In this document: positions 8,597 to 17,413 of the stretch, in pieces
How positions within the stretch are numbered: position 1 is the first letter of the stretch
Layout: the number at the start of each line of letters is the position of its first letter
Notes under the pieces: generated by a model
The model's database searches: none
What the model was told of the DNA's origin: nothing
What the model saw: only the letters and a program-made list of their open reading frames with translations
Position numbers and translations under genes: made by a program
Source of the DNA: an uncultured Bacteroidales bacterium
GTDB lineage: Bacteria > Bacteroidota > Bacteroidia > Bacteroidales > Muribaculaceae
Direction: 5' to 3'
DNA length: 64,000 nucleotides
Assembly (NCBI GenBank): GCA_902762385.1
Contig: CACWNQ010000001.1
Location: 492,396 to 556,395, forward strand

Positions 8597-11167
8597 CTAA
8601 GATTCGGCATTTTCGTTTAATTCGTCATCAGCATTTTCTTGAGGCTGTTGAGGCTCAGTTGCCTCGTCAAACGTCAAATCCTGCTGCAATCCTTCGCCGT
8701 CGGGAATATACTCCTCAATCTTCTCGGGATCGGTATCAACCTTGCAAACCGATGCTATCTCATCATTCTTCTTCTCAAGGTTAATCAATCGCACGCCCTG
8801 TGTATTACGGCCTTGAACTCTGAGGTCAGCAACCTTAAGGCGAATAGTGATTCCCGATTTGTTGATGATGACGATGTCATTACTGTCATTAACATTGCGT
8901 ATAGCAATAAGCTTGCCAGTTTTATCGGTAATGTTGATGGTCTTCACACCCTTTGCACCACGGTTGGTCACGCGATAGTCATCAAGTTTCGATCGCTTAC
9001 CCATACCCTGCTCCGAGAGAACAAGCACATCATCGCTAGCACTAGAGCGCATGCAAATCATGCCAACCACTGCATCGTCGCCTCCATCAAGGGTCATTCC
9101 CTTCACACCGGTAGCGGTACGCCCCATAGGTCTTACGTTTGTCTCCGAGAAACGGATTGCACGACCATTGCGGTTTGCAAGTACAATCTCGCTGTCGCCC
9201 TCGGTGAGCACAGCACCAATAAGTTGGTCGTCCTCACGAATGTTAAGGGCATTCACGCCGTTAACGCGTGGACGCGAGAACTCCGACAAGCGAGTGCGCT
9301 TAACGATACCGTTTTTCGTGCCAAACACGATATAATGGTTCTGGTTGTACTCAGGATCCTTGAGCTTTGTAGCACGTATAAACGCGTAAATGCGATTCTC
9401 AGGACCAATGTTGAGCACGTTCTGGATAGCGCGACCCTTTGAGTTCTTGGCACCCTCGGGAATTTCAAACACGCGCAGCCAGTAGCAACGTCCCAATGCC
9501 GTGAAGAACAACATATAATTATGGTTGGTGGCCTCGTAGATATACTCAATGAAGTCCTCATCGCGTGTAGCACTGCCCTTGGCTCCCACTCCACCACGAT
9601 TCTGAGTGCGGTATTCGCTCAGTGGAGTGCGCTTGATGTAGCCAAAGTGCGAAATGGTGATAATCATTGGATCGTCGGGATAGAAGTCCTCGGCGTTCAT
9701 CTCCTCGGCAGCATACTCAATTTGGGTGCGGCGCTCATCACCGAACTTCTCGCGAACCTCGATGAGTTCTTCTTCTATAACCTTGCGGCACACGTCGGGA
9801 TTGCTCAAAATATCCTCGAGGTGAGCTATGGTCTTCAACAACTCCTCCATCTCAGCATGAAGCTTGTCTTGCTCTAGGTTGGTGAGCTGACGCAGACGCA
9901 TTTCTACGATTGCACGTGTCTGTACATCGTCAAGATTGAAACGCTCACCCAAGCGCTGACGTGCCTCGTCGGTAGTCTTGCTGCTGCGTATGATGTGGAT
10001 AACCTCATCAATGTTATCACTAGCAATAATCAAGCCCTCAAGTATGTGAGCACGCTCCTTAGCTTTCTTGAGCTCAAACTCAGTGCGGCGAATCACCACC
10101 TCATGGCGATGCTCAAGGAAGCATTGCAGTATCTGCTTCAGGTTCACTGTCTGTGGACGTCCCTTCACGAGGCACACATTGTTCACGCTGAACGACGACT
10201 GCAACTCGGTCATCTTGTAGAGCTTGTTGAGAAGCACATTGGCATTGAAGTCCTTCTTCACATCTATAACGATGCGCATACCGTGGCGGTCACTTTCATC
10301 GTTGATATTCGAGATACCGTCAATGCGTTTGTCTTCAACCAAGCCCGCAATATTCTCTATGAGCTCACGCTTGTTCACATTATAGGGAATCTCGGTCACC
10401 ACAATGCGGTCATGACCATGCTCGGTCTCAATCTCAGCCTTCGAGCGTATAACGATTCGGCCCTTGCCGGTCTCAAATGCATCACGCACTCCCTGATAGC
10501 CATGAATTATACCACCTGTCGGGAAGTCTGGGGCGATGATATACTTCATCAGGCCCTCAGTGTCGATGTCGGGATTCTCGAGCATCGCAAGGCAAGCATT
10601 TATCGACTCGGTTAGGTTGTGCGGAGCCATGTTGGTCGCCATACCTACTGCAATACCCGAACCACCATTCACAAGCAGATTAGGGAATCGGGTTGGCAAC
10701 ACCTCGGGTTCGTCCAGAGTGTTGTCAAAGTTTGGAACAAAGTTCACTGTGTCTTTGTCCATGTCGCGCATCATCTCCTCGCCCATCTTGCCAAGGCGAG
10801 CCTCGGTGTAACGCATGGCCGCTGGGCTGTCGCCATCAACCGAGCCAAAGTTTCCCTGGCCGTCTACCAGTGGGTAACGCATCGCCCAGTCCTGGGCAAG
10901 GCGCACCATTGCCAAGTAGACCGACGAGTCGCCGTGGGGGTGGTACTTACCAAGCACATCACCCACGATGCGCGCGCTCTTCTTGTAAGGAGCGTTCGAA
11001 AAGTTTCCTAGTTTTTCCATACCGAAAAGCACCCTGCGATGCACCGGCTTGAAGCCGTCACGCACATCGGGCAGAGCTCGAGACACGATAACCGACATCG
11101 AGTAGTCGATGTAGCTAGTCTTCATCTCGTTTTCGATATTGATCTCAATAATTCGATCGTTGTTCAT
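8597..11167 (-). CDS. gyrA: DNA gyrase subunit A
   Basis: 856-residue type II topoisomerase subunit that cuts and reseals DNA during negative supercoiling, working with GyrB (not in this window). The catalytic tyrosine is Tyr120 in [10 protein letters not shown]. The winged-helix region has [12 protein letters not shown], and the beta-pinwheel C-terminal domain contains the GyrA-box-like [10 protein letters not shown]. The C-terminus is acidic. At the quinolone-contact positions, the E. coli Ser83 equivalent is Ser81 (kept), while the Asp87 equivalent is Leu85. No partner gene lies upstream; two TPR genes follow on the same strand. Confidence 0.97.
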   Translation of the reverse strand: MNNDRIIEINIENEMKTSYIDYSMSVIVSRALPDVRDGFKPVHRRVLFGMEKLGNFSNAPYKKSARIVGDVLGKYHPHGDSSVYLAMVRLAQDWAMRYPLVDGQGNFGSVDGDSPAAMRYTEARLGKMGEEMMRDMDKDTVNFVPNFDNTLDEPEVLPTRFPNLLVNGGSGIAVGMATNMAPHNLTESINACLAMLENPDIDTEGLMKYIIAPDFPTGGIIHGYQGVRDAFETGKGRIVIRSKAEIETEHGHDRIVVTEIPYNVNKRELIENIAGLVEDKRIDGISNINDESDRHGMRIVIDVKKDFNANVLLNKLYKMTELQSSFSVNNVCLVKGRPQTVNLKQILQCFLEHRHEVVIRRTEFELKKAKERAHILEGLIIASDNIDEVIHIIRSSKTTDEARQRLGERFNLDDVQTRAIVEMRLRQLTNLEQDKLHAEMEELLKTIAHLEDILSNPDVCRKVIEEELIEVREKFGDERRTQIEYAAEEMNAEDFYPDDPMIITISHFGYIKRTPLSEYRTQNRGGVGAKGSATRDEDFIEYIYEATNHNYMLFFTALGRCYWLRVFEIPEGAKNSKGRAIQNVLNIGPENRIYAFIRATKLKDPEYNQNHYIVFGTKNGIVKRTRLSEFSRPRVNGVNALNIREDDQLIGAVLTEGDSEIVLANRNGRAIRFSETNVRPMGRTATGVKGMTLDGGDDAVVGMICMRSSASDDVLVLSEQGMGKRSKLDDYRVTNRGAKGVKTINITDKTGKLIAIRNVNDSNDIVIINKSGITIRLKVADLRVQGRNTQGVRLINLEKKNDEIASVCKVDTDPEKIEEYIPDGEGLQQDLTFDEATEPQQPQENADDELNENAES

Positions 11168-11263
11168 CTCTAAATATTTAAAATTTTACCTCTGGCGAGC
11201 TGCAAATCCAGCGAAATGTTGCCTCAATCATCACAGGCACGCCATAATAATATAAATAACCTA

Positions 11264-11271
11264 CAAAGATA
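11264..11271 (-). promoter_or_regulatory. -7 element for gyrA
   Basis: TATCTTTG on the minus strand fits TAnnTTTG, about 95 bases upstream of the gyrA start. No well-spaced TTG was found upstream of it. Confidence 0.45.
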
Positions 11272-11382
11272 ATACATTTCAAGCAAATATGCACTATCTT
11301 TTACCCCTATTTTATGATTTTTTGAGACTAAATTTAAACTGAAAAATTAAAACATATAAATATCAGTAATGTACTCCAATAT

Positions 11383-11447
11383 CAATTGTCCTTAATATCT
11401 AAAAGCCGAAAGGCTTGACACGATTATTTTGTCATTAATTGTCTTAA
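11383..11447 (+). repeat. GACAATTAA-bounded dispersed element, copy a
   Basis: First of three nearly identical 65-base elements (the others at 11611-11676 and 14994-15058). Each opens with CAATTGTC, carries a hairpin AGCC-GAAA-GGCT with a GNRA loop, then the dyad TGACA-N9-TGTCA (here 11416-11420 and 11430-11434), and ends ATTAATTGTCTTAA. It lies in the 596-base gap between gyrA and clpC. Confidence 0.8.
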
Positions 11448-11522
11448 ACACGCGCAGCCCAAAAATTCCTGCGCAAGCAGGCTTTTCGACACCGAAAGGT
11501 GGCACATTTGTGAGATTAATTT

Positions 11523-11607
11523 AACAGTTGTACAAGTTGTTTCTGGGTTGTGCCAGTTGTTTGATTATTTACGGCAATTAACGGTAATTTGCGTAAAAAA
11601 ACTCCAC
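11523..11607 (+). repeat. Leader module shared by clpC and htpG
   Basis: A segment running from CAGTTGTACAAGTTG through TTGATTATTTACGG to AATTTGCGTAAAAAA. It matches 14902-14985 upstream of htpG over most of its length, in the same orientation and directly before the 65-base element in both places. Related fragments occur at 14267-14307, 14550-14565 and, on the minus strand, near 24105-24140. Confidence 0.75.
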
Positions 11608-11610
11608 CAT

Positions 11611-11676
11611 CAATTGTCTTTAATTTCCAAAAGCCGAAAGGCTTGACACGAATAATTTGTCATTAATTGTCTTAAA
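11611..11676 (+). repeat. GACAATTAA-bounded dispersed element, copy b
   Basis: Second copy of the 65-base element, with the GAAA-loop hairpin and the dyad TGACA (11644-11648) - N9 - TGTCA (11658-11662). It ends 45 bases before the clpC -24 element, a plausible place for an activator site. Confidence 0.8.
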
Positions 11677-11721
11677 AAAACACCCTCTCACCTCTTCCCT
11701 CTCCCCTCTCCCCTAAAAACA

Positions 11722-11737
11722 TGGCACGGAATTTGCA
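11722..11737 (+). promoter_or_regulatory. Sigma-54-type promoter of clpC
   Basis: TGGCACGGAATTTGCA matches the RpoN consensus TGGCACG-N4-TTGCA exactly, with GG (11723-11724) and GC (11735-11736) separated by the obligatory 10 bases. The predicted start of transcription near 11747 leaves a leader of about 17 bases before the clpC ATG. Confidence 0.75.
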
Positions 11738-11763
11738 GAATCCTTTCACATAATAATATAAAC

Positions 11764-13920
11764 ATGATAATGACAAAACAAGAAATAAACATACTTAACG
11801 ACAAGGAGTTGATGACCCTTATCGACGAACTGTCATTGCCCATTGTCGATGGTGTTGACTTCACCAGCGATGAGGAAGACGACGATATCGAGGACGACAT
11901 GGGCAACACTGGTGAATCCTCGACTGGTGGCGAGAAAATCACCCAACGACGAAATGTCACAAAAAGTGACACCCCGACACCCACCATCAACAAGTATGGC
12001 AAGGACATCACTCGGCAGGCTACAGCTGGTGAGCTTGACCCTGTTGTGGGACGTGAGCGCGAAATAGAACGTGTGGCGCAAATCCTGAGCCGACGCAAGA
12101 AGAACAATCCTGTGCTCATTGGTGAACCAGGAGTTGGCAAATCAGCTATTGTCGAAGGCCTTGCACAGCGCATCGTGCAACGCAAGGTTGCACGTGGTCT
12201 CATGGACAAGCGCATAGTTGCCCTCGACATGGCATCGGTAGTGGCCGGGACCAAGTACCGTGGCCAGTTCGAGGAACGCATAAAGGCAATTATCGATGAG
12301 GCTTCTAAGAGCGACGACGTGATTCTCTTTATCGACGAAATCCACACCATTGTGGGTGCAGGCAACGCCAGCGGAACAATGGACGCGGCCAACCTGCTGA
12401 AACCTGCCCTGGCACGTGGCGAGGTTCAGTGCATCGGTGCCACTACACTCGATGAGTATCGCAAGAACATCGAGAAAGACGGGGCATTAGAGCGCCGATT
12501 CCAAAAAGTGATTGTCGACGCCTCTACTCCCGAGGAGACAATCGAAATCCTCAACAACATCAAGGAGGCCTATGAAAAGCACCATGGTGTTATCTATACC
12601 CCCGAGGCCATCAGGGCTTGCGTCACGCTAACCGACCGTTATGTGAGTGACCGTGCCTTCCCCGACAAGGCAATCGACGCCATGGACGAGGCTGGCTCAC
12701 GCGTGCACATCTCTAAGGTTGAGACTCCTAAAGAGATTGAGGAACTCGAGAAGCAGATTGCCGAAGCGCAAGATAATAAGCTCAAAGCCGTTCAGGCACA
12801 GAACTTTGAGAGCGCAGCCAACTATCGCGACCGCCAAGAGAAGCTAAAACTCGAGCTCCAAGACTTCAAGGAGCGTTGGGAAGCCGAACTCGACAAAAAG
12901 CGTGAAACGGTCGACGAGAACGACATAGCGCAAGTTGTAGCAATGATGACCGGTGTGCCCGTGCAGCGCATCGCACAAAGCGAAGGCATTAGGCTGCTAG
13001 GCATGAACGATGAACTCAAGTCTAAAATCATCGGCCAGGATGAAGCCATCGAGAAAATCGCCAGAGCAATTCGTCGCAACCGCGTTGGCCTTAAAGACCC
13101 AAACCGACCCATTGGCTCATTCATGTTCCTGGGTCCTACCGGTGTGGGCAAGACTCTTCTCGCCAAGCGACTGGCAGAGTTCCTGTTCAACTCTCCCGAT
13201 GCCTTAATCCGTATCGACATGAGCGAATACATGGAGAAGTTCAACGTGTCGCGTCTCGTGGGAGCGCCTCCGGGTTACGTAGGCTACGAGGAAGGCGGAC
13301 AGTTGACCGAGAAGGTGCGCCGTCACCCCTATTCTGTTGTCCTGCTCGACGAGATTGAGAAGGCTCACCCTGACGTGTTCAACATGCTGCTGCAAGTGCT
13401 TGACGAGGGAGCGCTTACCGATAGCTTAGGACGCAAAGTGGACTTCAAGAACACCATTATCATCATGACGTCCAACATCGGTACCCGCGAACTCAAGGAC
13501 TTTGGTGCCGGCGTGGGATTCAACACACAGGAGCTTACCAAAGAACGCTCCGACTCGGTAATCCGCAAGGCGCTGAACCGCAGCTTCTCGCCCGAATTCC
13601 TTAACCGTGTCGACGACATCATCACATTCTCGAGCCTCAACAAAGACGACATCCTCAAAATTGTTGATATCGAACTCGAAATGTTCTACAATCGCGTGCA
13701 CGAACTCGGCCACGAGCTCATCATCACCGATGCCGCCAAGCAGTTTGTTGCCGACGCTGGTTTCGACATCCAGTATGGAGCACGTCCACTCAAGCGCGCT
13801 ATCCAGTCGCACATCGAGGATCCAATGTCGGAACTCCTGCTCAAGCACGAGGACATGACTAGTGCAACCATCACAATCGACGTCAAAGACGGCGACATAG
13901 TCACCACAATCGACAAATAA
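11764..13920 (+). CDS. clpC: ClpC-type AAA+ unfoldase lacking the Clp_N domain
   Basis: 718-residue double AAA+ chaperone that should feed substrates to ClpP. The first ATPase domain has Walker A GEPGVGKS (120-127) and Walker B ILFIDE (187-192). The middle domain carries a UVR-like motif (NFESAANYRDRQEKL, about 347-361), which marks ClpC rather than ClpB. The second domain has Walker A GPTGVGKT (457-464). The GVGF loop near 585 fits the ClpP-docking tripeptide. The usual N-terminal pair of Clp_N repeats (about 145 residues) is missing, replaced by about 74 residues with a strongly acidic stretch (DEEDDDIEDDMG). An alternative start is 11770. A strong terminator follows. Confidence 0.88.
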   Translation: MIMTKQEINILNDKELMTLIDELSLPIVDGVDFTSDEEDDDIEDDMGNTGESSTGGEKITQRRNVTKSDTPTPTINKYGKDITRQATAGELDPVVGREREIERVAQILSRRKKNNPVLIGEPGVGKSAIVEGLAQRIVQRKVARGLMDKRIVALDMASVVAGTKYRGQFEERIKAIIDEASKSDDVILFIDEIHTIVGAGNASGTMDAANLLKPALARGEVQCIGATTLDEYRKNIEKDGALERRFQKVIVDASTPEETIEILNNIKEAYEKHHGVIYTPEAIRACVTLTDRYVSDRAFPDKAIDAMDEAGSRVHISKVETPKEIEELEKQIAEAQDNKLKAVQAQNFESAANYRDRQEKLKLELQDFKERWEAELDKKRETVDENDIAQVVAMMTGVPVQRIAQSEGIRLLGMNDELKSKIIGQDEAIEKIARAIRRNRVGLKDPNRPIGSFMFLGPTGVGKTLLAKRLAEFLFNSPDALIRIDMSEYMEKFNVSRLVGAPPGYVGYEEGGQLTEKVRRHPYSVVLLDEIEKAHPDVFNMLLQVLDEGALTDSLGRKVDFKNTIIIMTSNIGTRELKDFGAGVGFNTQELTKERSDSVIRKALNRSFSPEFLNRVDDIITFSSLNKDDILKIVDIELEMFYNRVHELGHELIITDAAKQFVADAGFDIQYGARPLKRAIQSHIEDPMSELLLKHEDMTSATITIDVKDGDIVTTIDK

Positions 13921-13961
13921 TCCCATCAATAATATCCTTTTATTATCGTTGTCTTTGTCAG

Positions 13962-13986
13962 TTCCCCCTCTAAGATAGAGGGGGAA
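13962..13986. repeat. Hairpin after clpC
   Basis: TTCCCCCTC - TAAGATA - GAGGGGGAA, nine perfect pairs, 41 bases after the clpC stop and without a T tract. Probably stabilises the mRNA 3' end ahead of the terminator. Confidence 0.6.
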
Positions 13987-14038
13987 ACAATGGGGGAAGC
14001 AGTTAACCCATCTTTCCAAAACTCCAATAATAACTTTT

Positions 14039-14082
14039 AAGGAGGATGTGCCACACCTTTGACACATCCTCCTTCTTTTTTC
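14039..14082 (+). terminator. Intrinsic terminator of clpC
   Basis: AAGGAGGATGTG (14039-14050) pairs with CACATCCTCCTT (14063-14074), followed by CTTTTTT. Confidence 0.9.
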
Positions 14083-14115
14083 TTATTATCACCCCTCCAC
14101 TTTACGTCTTTTTTT

Positions 14116-14190
14116 TTAATGTTGTTTTCTACTTTTTCATCCACTACCTTTGCATACACACGCGTTCATTGACATACTGCCACCCCTATA
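14116..14190 (+). promoter_or_regulatory. Dispersed promoter cassette, copy 1
   Basis: One of three copies (the others on the minus strand at 24283-24356 and 61625-61703). All share TTG-N20-TACCTTTG, here with the -7 box at 14145-14152, and a conserved downstream run CGTTCATTGACATACTGCC. It points towards htpG, about 1.1 kb away, and begins the 1.35-kb gene-free interval. Confidence 0.7.
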
Positions 14191-14344
14191 GAACTGTAGT
14201 TCTGCATTGCACCTCAATGTAATCGTCCAGCAAATAACATCCAAGCGAATCATTATAATAGATAATTTACGGTCCATTCACGGTAATTTGTGTGAAAAAT
14301 CTCCACGCCAAGCCACTCTCACCTCTCCCAACTTCCCTCTTCCC

Positions 14345-14515
14345 TGAGTCAGGTGAGTCAAGTGAGTCAGGTGAGTCAAGTGAGTCAAGTGAGTCAAGTG
14401 AGTCAGGTGAGTCAAGTGAGTCAAGTGAGTCAAGTGAGTCAAGTGAGTCAAGTGAGTCAGGTGAGTCAAGTGAGTCAAGTGAGTCAAGTGAGTCAGGTGA
14501 GTCCACTGAGTCCAT
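14345..14515 (+). repeat. 9-base minisatellite TGAGTCAAG/TGAGTCAGG, 19 units
   Basis: Nineteen contiguous 9-base units; 17 are TGAGTCAAG or TGAGTCAGG, and the last two are TGAGTCCAC and TGAGTCCAT. The right flank is ATCTTTCGCTCAATTC. A second array of the same unit with the same exit unit lies on the minus strand at 23986-24048. Because 9 is a multiple of 3, several frames stay open across it and give false serine/glutamate-rich ORFs. Confidence 0.95.
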
Positions 14516-14784
14516 CTTTCGCTCAATTCACTCAATTCGCCGTTATTTGATTATTCACGGGCTTTCCACTCCTAGGAACCAACGCAATTGTACATTGAAT
14601 AAACCGCAGTCGCCACCACCAGCCAAAAATAATTGAATTTTGAGTGAGCATAGCGAACGGTTTAATTTCTCGCCGCAGGCGACCCACCCAGTATCTAACG
14701 TTATTGTGCATTGATTAAAGCCGAATGGCTACGAACCCAGTATCTAATGAGAGATTATTTATTTGTCATTAATTGTCGTTTAAG

Positions 14785-14880
14785 AAAAAAACGCAAAACT
14801 GTCCCAAAACTTCCGTTTTTGACCAGAAAACCACTAATTCCTGGTCCATTTTTCCAGAAAAAAAATAAAAAACTGTCCCA
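14785..14880 (+). repeat. ACTGTCCC-bounded dispersed block, copy 1
   Basis: About 95 bases flanked by direct repeats of AACTGTCCCA, A/T-rich, with the internal match TTTTTGACCAGAAAA. A close copy lies in inverse orientation at 61452-61556, and a collapsed single-boundary version at about 24250-24275. Upstream of it (14640-14780) are short hairpins such as CGCC-GCA-GGCG and two direct repeats of CCCAGTATCTAA. Confidence 0.8.
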
Positions 14881-14901
14881 CGCACTAATGTGCAAGACAA
14901 C

Positions 14902-14985
14902 TAAAACCAGTTGTAAAAGTCGTTTCTAGGTTGTAAAAGTTGTTTGATTATTCACGGGAAATTCACGGCAATTTGCGTAAAAAAC
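14902..14985 (+). repeat. Leader module shared with clpC, htpG copy
   Basis: Counterpart of 11523-11607: CCAGTTGTAAAAGTCG through GTTGTTTGATTATTCACGG to GCAATTTGCGTAAAAAA. Confidence 0.75.
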
Positions 14986-14993
14986 ACCAAAAT

Positions 14994-15058
14994 CAATTGT
15001 CTTTAATATCCAAGAGCCGAAAGGCTTGACACGAATATTTTGTCATTAATTGTCTTAA
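14994..15058 (+). repeat. GACAATTAA-bounded dispersed element, copy c
   Basis: Third copy of the 65-base element, with the GAAA-loop hairpin and TGACA (15027-15031) - N9 - TGTCA (15041-15045). It lies about 95 bases before the htpG -24 element. A degenerate fourth copy can be traced at about 14711-14790. Confidence 0.8.
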
Positions 15059-15105
15059 CAAAAACACTCTCACCTCTCCCTCTCACCTCTCTCCTTTTTA
15101 AAACC

Positions 15106-15139
15106 GTGACAACATTTCATCTACAGTACAATTTGTCAC
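15106..15139 (+). promoter_or_regulatory. Candidate activator dyad upstream of htpG
   Basis: GTGACAA (15106-15112) and TTGTCAC (15133-15139) form a 7-base inverted repeat ending 14 bases before the -24/-12 promoter. Its half sites resemble the TGACA/TGTCA dyads in the nearby repeat element. Confidence 0.4.
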
Positions 15140-15152
15140 CTAATACGCCCTG

Positions 15153-15168
15153 TGGCATTTTTTTTGCA
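15153..15168 (+). promoter_or_regulatory. Sigma-54-type promoter of htpG
   Basis: TGGCATTTTTTTTGCA: GG (15154-15155) and GC (15166-15167) are exactly 10 bases apart, with the TGGCA and TTGCA cores intact. The predicted start near 15179 leaves a leader of about 90 bases. Confidence 0.65.
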
Positions 15169-15269
15169 TAAAGCGTCACAGAGTAAAAAAGTAAACCATC
15201 GTGCTTACCAAAACTTTAAACTCAAAACTCAAAAACTCATAACTCATAACTCATAACTCAATATTTTCT

Positions 15270-17315
15270 ATGGCAAAAGGTTCAATTGGGGTAACTACCA
15301 ACAACATTTTCCCCGTTATTAAAAAATTCTTGTACAGCGACCACGAGATTTTCTTGCGCGAGCTGATTTCTAACGCAGTAGATGCGACTCAAAAACTCAA
15401 AACTCTCGCCGCAGCTGGCGATTTCAAAGGTTCAACCGAAGATTTGAAAGTGAGCGTCACAATCGATAAGGACGCAGGCACTCTCACCGTGAGCGACCAC
15501 GGCATCGGCATGACCGAGCAGGATGTTGACAAATACATCAACCAAATTGCCTTCTCAGGTGCTGAAGACTTCCTCAACAAGTATAAAGACAACGCCAATG
15601 CAATCATTGGCCACTTCGGTCTAGGTTTCTACTCGGCTTTCATGGTTGCCAAGAAGGTCGAGATTCGCACCCTTTCTTGGGAGGAAGGCGCAAAGCCTGT
15701 GCTCTGGAGCTGTGACGGTTCACCCGAATTCGAGATGACCGAGTGCGACAAAGCCGAGCGCGGCACCGACATCATCCTCTACATCGACGATGACGAGAAG
15801 GAGTTCCTCGAGCAGTCACGCATCAACACTCTGCTCAACAAGTACTGCAAATTCATGCCCGTTCCAGTTATTTTTGGAAAAGAGCAGGAATGGAAAGACG
15901 GCAAGTATGTCGATACCGACAAGGACAAGGTAATCAACGACATCGAGCCTCTGTGGTCACGCAAGCCCACCGACCTCAAGGATGAGGATTACATCAAGTT
16001 CTACCATGCTATCCAGCCAGCACAAGACGATCCTCTGTTCTGGATTCATCTTAATGTGGACTTTCCATTCACTCTCACAGGAATTCTATATTTCCCAAAA
16101 ATCAAGAATAATCTCGACATTCGCAAGGATCGCATCCAGCTCTATTGCAACCAGGTGTTTGTGACCGATAGCGTCGAGGGTGTTGTGCCCGAATTTATGA
16201 TGCTGCTGCAAGGTGTAATCGATAGCCCCGACATTCCACTAAACGTGTCACGTTCCTATCTGCAAGCCGACCGCAACGTGAAGAAGATTTCATCTTACAT
16301 CACCAAGAAGGTGGCTAGCCGCCTTGAGGAGATTGCAAAGACCGACGCCAAGGCATTTGAGGAGAAGTGGAACGATATCAAGATCTTCATTGAATACGGT
16401 ATGCTCAGCGACGAGAAGTTCAAGGATGCAGCCTCAAAATTCGCCTTGCTGCAGAACACCGACGGCAAGTTCTTCAAGTTCGATGAATACAAGGAACTCA
16501 TCAAGGGCAACCAAACCGACAAGGACGACAATCTCATCTATCTCTACGCAACCGACAAAACTGCGCAGTACACCTATATCAAGGCTGCACAGGACAAGGG
16601 TTATGACGTACTGCTGATGGACGGTCAGCTCGATATTCCATTCGTTGGTTTGCTTGAGCAGATGAATGAGAAGTCGCGTTTCGTGCGTGTCGATAGTGAT
16701 GTTGTCGACAACTTGGTGCGCAAAGAGGATGCTAAAGACTCTGAACTTACTACCGAGGAACGCGAAATCGCCACTACCCTTTTCAAATCGCAGATTCCAG
16801 CCATCGAGAAGAGTGAATTCATGGTTACTTATGCTGCCATGGCACCTACGGCTCAACCTGTGGTCATTACCCAGAGCGAGTACATGCGACGCATGAAGGA
16901 CATGGCAGTGTTCCAACCTGGAATGAGTTTCTACGGCGAGTTCCCCGATGCTTATAACTTTACGCTCAACACTAGTCATCCTGTCATCAAGCGTGTTGTG
17001 GATCAAGCTGTCGCAGCTGTGAAAGATGAGCTCAAACCCATCGACGACGAACTCGCAGCCACCAATGCTGTCATCAAGGCTATTCGTGACCTCGACAAGG
17101 ACAACAAAGGTGTGCCCGAAGATAAAAAGGACGACCTCAAGAAGAATGAGGATAAGGCTCAAGCCTTGCGCGACAAGAAAGAGGAAATCGTCTCAAATTA
17201 CGCTGCCGGTCAAGACACTGTTAAGCAGCTTATCGACATTGCCCTCTTGGGCAACGGTCTGCTCAAGGGCGAAGCCCTCAACAACTTCCTCAAGCGCTCA
17301 GTTGACCTACTATAA
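15270..17315 (+). CDS. htpG: Molecular chaperone HtpG (Hsp90)
   Basis: 681-residue cytosolic Hsp90. The N-terminal GHKL ATPase domain shows FLRELISNAVDA (nucleotide-binding Asn), DHGIGM and GHFGLGFYSAFMV. The middle domain holds the catalytic arginine in LNVSRSYLQ, and a lysine/glutamate-rich C-terminal dimerisation region follows (about 580-681). The length is slightly greater than the E. coli protein, through an insert near the C-terminal charged segment. Its leader shares repeat modules and promoter geometry with clpC 1.3 kb upstream, so the two chaperones may be co-regulated. A clear terminator follows. Confidence 0.96.
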   Translation: MAKGSIGVTTNNIFPVIKKFLYSDHEIFLRELISNAVDATQKLKTLAAAGDFKGSTEDLKVSVTIDKDAGTLTVSDHGIGMTEQDVDKYINQIAFSGAEDFLNKYKDNANAIIGHFGLGFYSAFMVAKKVEIRTLSWEEGAKPVLWSCDGSPEFEMTECDKAERGTDIILYIDDDEKEFLEQSRINTLLNKYCKFMPVPVIFGKEQEWKDGKYVDTDKDKVINDIEPLWSRKPTDLKDEDYIKFYHAIQPAQDDPLFWIHLNVDFPFTLTGILYFPKIKNNLDIRKDRIQLYCNQVFVTDSVEGVVPEFMMLLQGVIDSPDIPLNVSRSYLQADRNVKKISSYITKKVASRLEEIAKTDAKAFEEKWNDIKIFIEYGMLSDEKFKDAASKFALLQNTDGKFFKFDEYKELIKGNQTDKDDNLIYLYATDKTAQYTYIKAAQDKGYDVLLMDGQLDIPFVGLLEQMNEKSRFVRVDSDVVDNLVRKEDAKDSELTTEEREIATTLFKSQIPAIEKSEFMVTYAAMAPTAQPVVITQSEYMRRMKDMAVFQPGMSFYGEFPDAYNFTLNTSHPVIKRVVDQAVAAVKDELKPIDDELAATNAVIKAIRDLDKDNKGVPEDKKDDLKKNEDKAQALRDKKEEIVSNYAAGQDTVKQLIDIALLGNGLLKGEALNNFLKRSVDLL

Positions 17316-17343
17316 AGCGCTATAAATCAATGTTATACAATAC

Positions 17344-17373
17344 AAAAGGCAGGTTCATCACCTGCCTTTTTTA
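17344..17373 (+). terminator. Intrinsic terminator of htpG
   Basis: AAAAGGCAGGT - TCATC - ACCTGCCTTTT, 11 perfect pairs, followed by more T. Confidence 0.92.
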
Positions 17374-17413
17374 TATTAGCTTTTTTCAATTAGATCTTAT
17401 AAAATAACCAAAC

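Noticed and set aside
14345-14515. CRISPR array
   Set aside because: 9-base contiguous units without spacers; no cas genes.
14267-14636. Several overlapping ORFs coding Ser/Glu, Ser/Asp/Leu or Thr/His/Leu repeats
   Set aside because: They exist only because the 9-base minisatellite keeps frames open on both strands. No promoter/start pairing or credible protein context, although the flank of the 24-kb copy gives a similar peptide because the DNA itself is repeated.
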